A stretch of DNA of 64,000 nucleotides from Thuidium tamariscinum (taxonomy: Eukaryota > Streptophyta > Bryopsida > Hypnales > Thuidiaceae): the NCBI GenBank assembly GCA_947034885.2, contig OX344749.2:10679501-10743500 (forward strand). Direction: 5' to 3'. Position numbers and translations under genes: made by a program. Below, piece after piece: positions 60,796 to 64,000 of this stretch. A model generated the notes under the pieces. It did not search any database. It saw only the letters and a program-made list of their open reading frames with translations, and was not told where the DNA came from. Every line of letters begins with the position of its first letter. Position 1 is the first letter of the stretch.

Positions 60796-63700
60796 CACTA
60801 CTAGGATTGCGTACCCTAATCAACAGATTGTGTATACATTCTTGTTGATTCGGCAGTTCTGGGATTTTGGTCTGTCACTTCGGGAAGTCCCTGAATAATG
60901 AATCAACACATTCCTGCTCCTAGACCTTGAGACGATTCCAGATGACCTGGCCCTCTACACGTGGCATCCACCTCATCATTTGCATCATGTGCTGACTTAT
61001 AAGAATAAAGTGTCCTCCATTCACGGGCTTTTTATAAGGTCGTTCAACAACTCCACCGCATTCTTCTCTAAAAGTGCAAGACTTGATGCTTCTCAGAATG
61101 GCCGGGTGCCAGACATGGCATTCACTGACAACTCTTACTTTGTCAAATATAAAATAAGTATCCCCAAAAAAATATTTATGAGATAAAATAAAATACCAAG
61201 CTTCATTGGATGATTGGACTAGCATTAACAGAATAAAAAGGTCCTGGACCTCTTACCAACACACACTAAACAGACCACACTCTCATCTGCTACCTTTTTT
61301 TTATGTGAACTGCATCATCTACAATTTAAACTATTGAACTACTACATTTACTAATTTAAACACAAAGGAACTAACACCCTTCTCATTCTAAGAATGCCTG
61401 TAGCTTAACTGCTTCCCCTACAATCCTTGTGCTACTACACTTGGAATGAACTTGAAGACTAACTACTCTATATAAAATAACTGATTTGCTTCCACCTTCC
61501 TCTCGTATTCTATTAATCTACACACCAACATATCTTCCATGAACAGTCAAAATCAACTGCTTTATTCACTTCAAATAAACCTCGGCACCCAGAAGTTAAC
61601 AGTACAACCATTGACCTTTCAAAAGGCTTCTCTACAGTTCCTTTGTTCCTTGACCTGCGCATGTGCATTGAGAACTTTGATTTTGATATTTTTTCGACCC
61701 AATGAGGAACTCTTCTGTCATGAACTAGGTTGATCCCTTCGTTTTGGCCTCAAACCTGCCTTCAGCAATTCCATGTCGATTCCACTTACTGAAGCACAAC
61801 GACACGCCTTCTCCCTCCGAAAGTTAAGTGAAGTTTGCGTCCTCGTCTGATGACGATCCTGAATCCCCCACGTCTCCATCATAGACCACATTTTGCTCTT
61901 CTAACCATTGAGTTGCAAGGTCCTCCCTTCTCACGCGTCTGCTAGTGTGTGGAACCTCTGGATTTTCTTCTAAAATAATAGAAGGAGGTTGAAGGGCTAC
62001 ATGATCCACATCCCTTCCTGCTTCAAACATTGTGGGCTCTTCCTCTGCCCCCACATTCCCAACAACTCTTCTCCCCCTGACTTCTTTCCGCAAAATAATC
62101 TTCCACCTCGGTTCTTCCTGGCAGTCGCAAAAAAACACCTGATCAATGTGCATAGGGAAAGCAAATGATTCGGGGCCCAATGGTATCATTCGTTCAAAAT
62201 TAGCCATTGAAAATCCCCATTTATCTTTCCTAATCGTAGCATTATTCCCTCTATAATTGGCCCTAACCCATGAACAAATTAAAACGACGACACACAAACC
62301 ACCATAATTGAGTTCAACTATCTCTTGAACATGACCAACATACTCAATGTTTGCAAAAACAGGATTTGAGTCTCCTAGCCCGGAACGACAAGGACGATTG
62401 AAAGTAGCAGCAACACCAGAATCAGACGTCCTAAGTTGTGACTCGACACCTAGTACTCTCAGGTGGTTGCCAAAGGCCCACATGCTACGATATTTTGTGG
62501 CGTACTGCGAAGGCATTTTAGACAAATTCATGACATCATCTGACACCACTAATACAGGCTCATTGATTGTGTCTGAATGAACCTGCACTTCTAACCACAA
62601 CGGGAATGTCAAGGGCTCCGCCAACTCTGGTGGAAATGCCTCCATTCTACGTCCACGACGTCTGCGGTGATCACGTCGAAAACGGTCTCGAGCAGCATTT
62701 CTTTCCAAACAGAATGCTTCATACTGCCTGAAATCTCCCACCAAAAAATGGAATTAAAATCCAACTCCTGCACACATGATGCTCACAAGTATGGGAATGC
62801 TATGACATAATTAATGTTAAACAAATATACCCTCCACAGACAAGCCCACTTTTGGATTCAGACTTTTCAATACAATTGTATAGCAAAACGTCAACACAGG
62901 AAAGGACTTCAGAACCATATATGGCATCCTGTAAAAAATTACAACCTCCTGCAACGCAAAACCAGAGAATCGAAGGGTGCCATTCAAGTCTTGATTCAAT
63001 ATCTACTGACCTTCAGTATACTATATTTACATCACGATACCTTTGCAAAAGAAATTAGTATGTTAGAGGAAGTACATTAGTAAAATTCCTTTTGTAATTT
63101 CCAAGATGTTTTACTTCAAAATTAAAACTAACTTCCCAAAAAATCCCTTCAAACCTTTAGAAATGGGCAAAGTTCGTTCATATATATTCCTTCATTTCTT
63201 TTGAACTCACAATTCAAAATGCATATTCAAAACTAACTACCCCAAATTATAAAACAAACAGAATCACATAGATTGTATCTTACTGTCGATATTCCTCTAG
63301 CTGCGTTGCATTGTCACACATGAAGCTGTGCAACCAACCTCGTAGTTGATCCGACAACTTCCGCGGCTTTCCTTTTCCCTCCAATATTTCATCTGTCATG
63401 CTAGGGTCCTCTTTGTCATCCCACACCCTACGACTCGTGGGATGATACGGTGCAAGATACTCGGTAATAAAACCAAGTGCTTCCTCCACTTGATATCCTT
63501 GAGATATGCTTCCTTCGGGTTTTGCTAAATTCCTTACAAATCCCTTCAATCCCTTGAAATAACGCTTGTATGGATACATCCACCGCGTTGGGCAAGGGCC
63601 ACAGATAAACAATTCCTCCACCAAATGTATAGTCAGGTGAACCATGATATCGAAAAAACATGGTGGAAAATCTTTCTCCATACAGGAAAGAACCTCTGCG

Positions 63701-64000
63701 GCATCATTCATCATCTCCTCCTTTCGTGCAGGGTCTACAACCTTTGCACACAATTTCTGATAGAGTCGGCACAAACGTATCACACTACTAGTCACCCTAG
63801 CATCTCCAATACCTCGTAATGCAACTGGAAGAAGCTGTTGCATCAAGATGTGGTAATCATGAGATTTTAATCCACGAATCTTTCCTTCTCCTATGCGGTT
63901 TGCCAAGTTCGAATTGTATCCTGTGGGAGTTTTTATGCTCCCTAAGTTCTTCAAAAAAATTGACTTATCAGGATTGGACAGGACATATGGAGCATCGAGC
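60796..64000 (-). mobile_element. CACTA (En/Spm) transposon, 3' part, runs off the window
   Basis: The element end is CACTACTAGGATTGCG at 60796, with AAG just outside. Subterminal AATCAACA/TGTTGATT words follow within 110 bp, as in CACTA subterminal repeats. About 1 kb inside lies the 3' end of a TNP2-type transposase gene on the minus strand, which continues past 64000. The other terminus and the target duplication lie outside the window, so total size is unknown. No damage is visible in the part present. Confidence 0.75.
61824..64000 (-). CDS. CACTA transposase (TNP2-like), C-terminal part
   Basis: Transposase of the plant CACTA/En-Spm superfamily, which cuts and moves elements with CACTA ends. 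Two exons are seen on the minus strand: one open from the window edge at 64000 down to 63284, and one from 62727 to 61824. The donor (A then GTAAG) and acceptor (TTTCAG) join in frame to read EEYRQQYEAFCLERN. The first exon holds the typical LKSHDYHILMQQLLPVALRG and the DUF4218 region (HLTIHLVEEL, GPCPTRWMYPYKRY). The second holds the DUF4216-like region (EIVELNYGGLCVVVLICSWV, HIDQVFFCDC) and an acidic tail ending in GSSSDEDANFT. No stop or frameshift is visible, so the element may be autonomous or recently active. The 5' part of the gene lies beyond the window. A TTG within the first exon is not the start, because the frame is open through it. Confidence 0.9.

Noticed and set aside
60920-61225. 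101-codon frame on the minus strand inside the CACTA element, downstream of the transposase
   Set aside because: A second element gene is conceivable, but I recognise no motif and the frame may be chance; not annotated as coding.
1-64000. Search for CRISPR arrays, operons, phage or other prokaryote-type systems
   Set aside because: The window is eukaryotic plant DNA with spliced genes; no regularly spaced identical repeats with unique spacers and no gene clusters with overlapping stops and starts were seen.

Overview
The window is nuclear DNA of a land plant. Genes have GT-AG introns of roughly 80-700 bp, GC-richer exons sit in AT-rich spacers, and there are plant-specific families: a half-size ABCA/ATH transporter, an ABI3/FUS3/LEC2-type B3 protein, an SBT1-like subtilase, and plant CACTA and hAT elements. 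The short introns beside long transposon-filled spacers, and a B3 protein close to but unlike seed-plant members, lead me to suspect a non-seed plant, perhaps a moss. That is a weak guess. No prokaryotic system, CRISPR array, rRNA or convincing tRNA was seen.

Layout. 1-13.5 kb: AT-rich spacer with short repeats, one CACTA-type end (about 5.17 kb) and a decayed copy of a small gene (6.3-6.9 kb) whose intact relative is at 26.8 kb. 14.47-22.93 kb (+): a complete 18-exon ABCA half-transporter, 971 residues when spliced. 26.8-27.2 kb (+): the small unrecognised plant gene. 28.2-28.5 kb (-): an ISD11/LYRM4 protein. 28.5-32.5 kb: AT-rich spacer with two CACTA-type MITEs, one inside a candidate TTAA-flanked element. 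32.97-36.12 kb (+): a six-exon B3 transcription factor gene. 37.02-39.99 kb (+): a six-exon WDR25-like WD40 gene. 41.88-44.18 kb (-): a subtilisin-like protease gene with a frameshifting gap where the catalytic histidine should be. 46.82-49.90 kb (-): a nine-exon AGT2-type aminotransferase gene with an N-terminal presequence and a C-terminal SKL. 51.1-54.1 kb (-): a hAT transposase pseudogene with several in-frame stops. 55-60.8 kb: AT-rich spacer packed with small non-autonomous DNA elements. 60.8-64.0 kb (-): the 3' part of an apparently intact CACTA transposon, running off the window.

The host genes are individually expressed eukaryotic genes with unrelated roles (lipid transport, Fe-S assembly, transcription, a WD40 scaffold, extracellular proteolysis, amino-acid/glyoxylate metabolism); I see no functional cluster. 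The recurring theme is transposon biology: at least four DNA-transposon types leave termini here, and inactive copies carry mainly C-to-T and G-to-A changes, the usual mark of decay of methylated cytosines.

Exon coordinates were worked out by eye from reading frame, splice consensus and remembered family conservation. No alignment, splice predictor or database was run.
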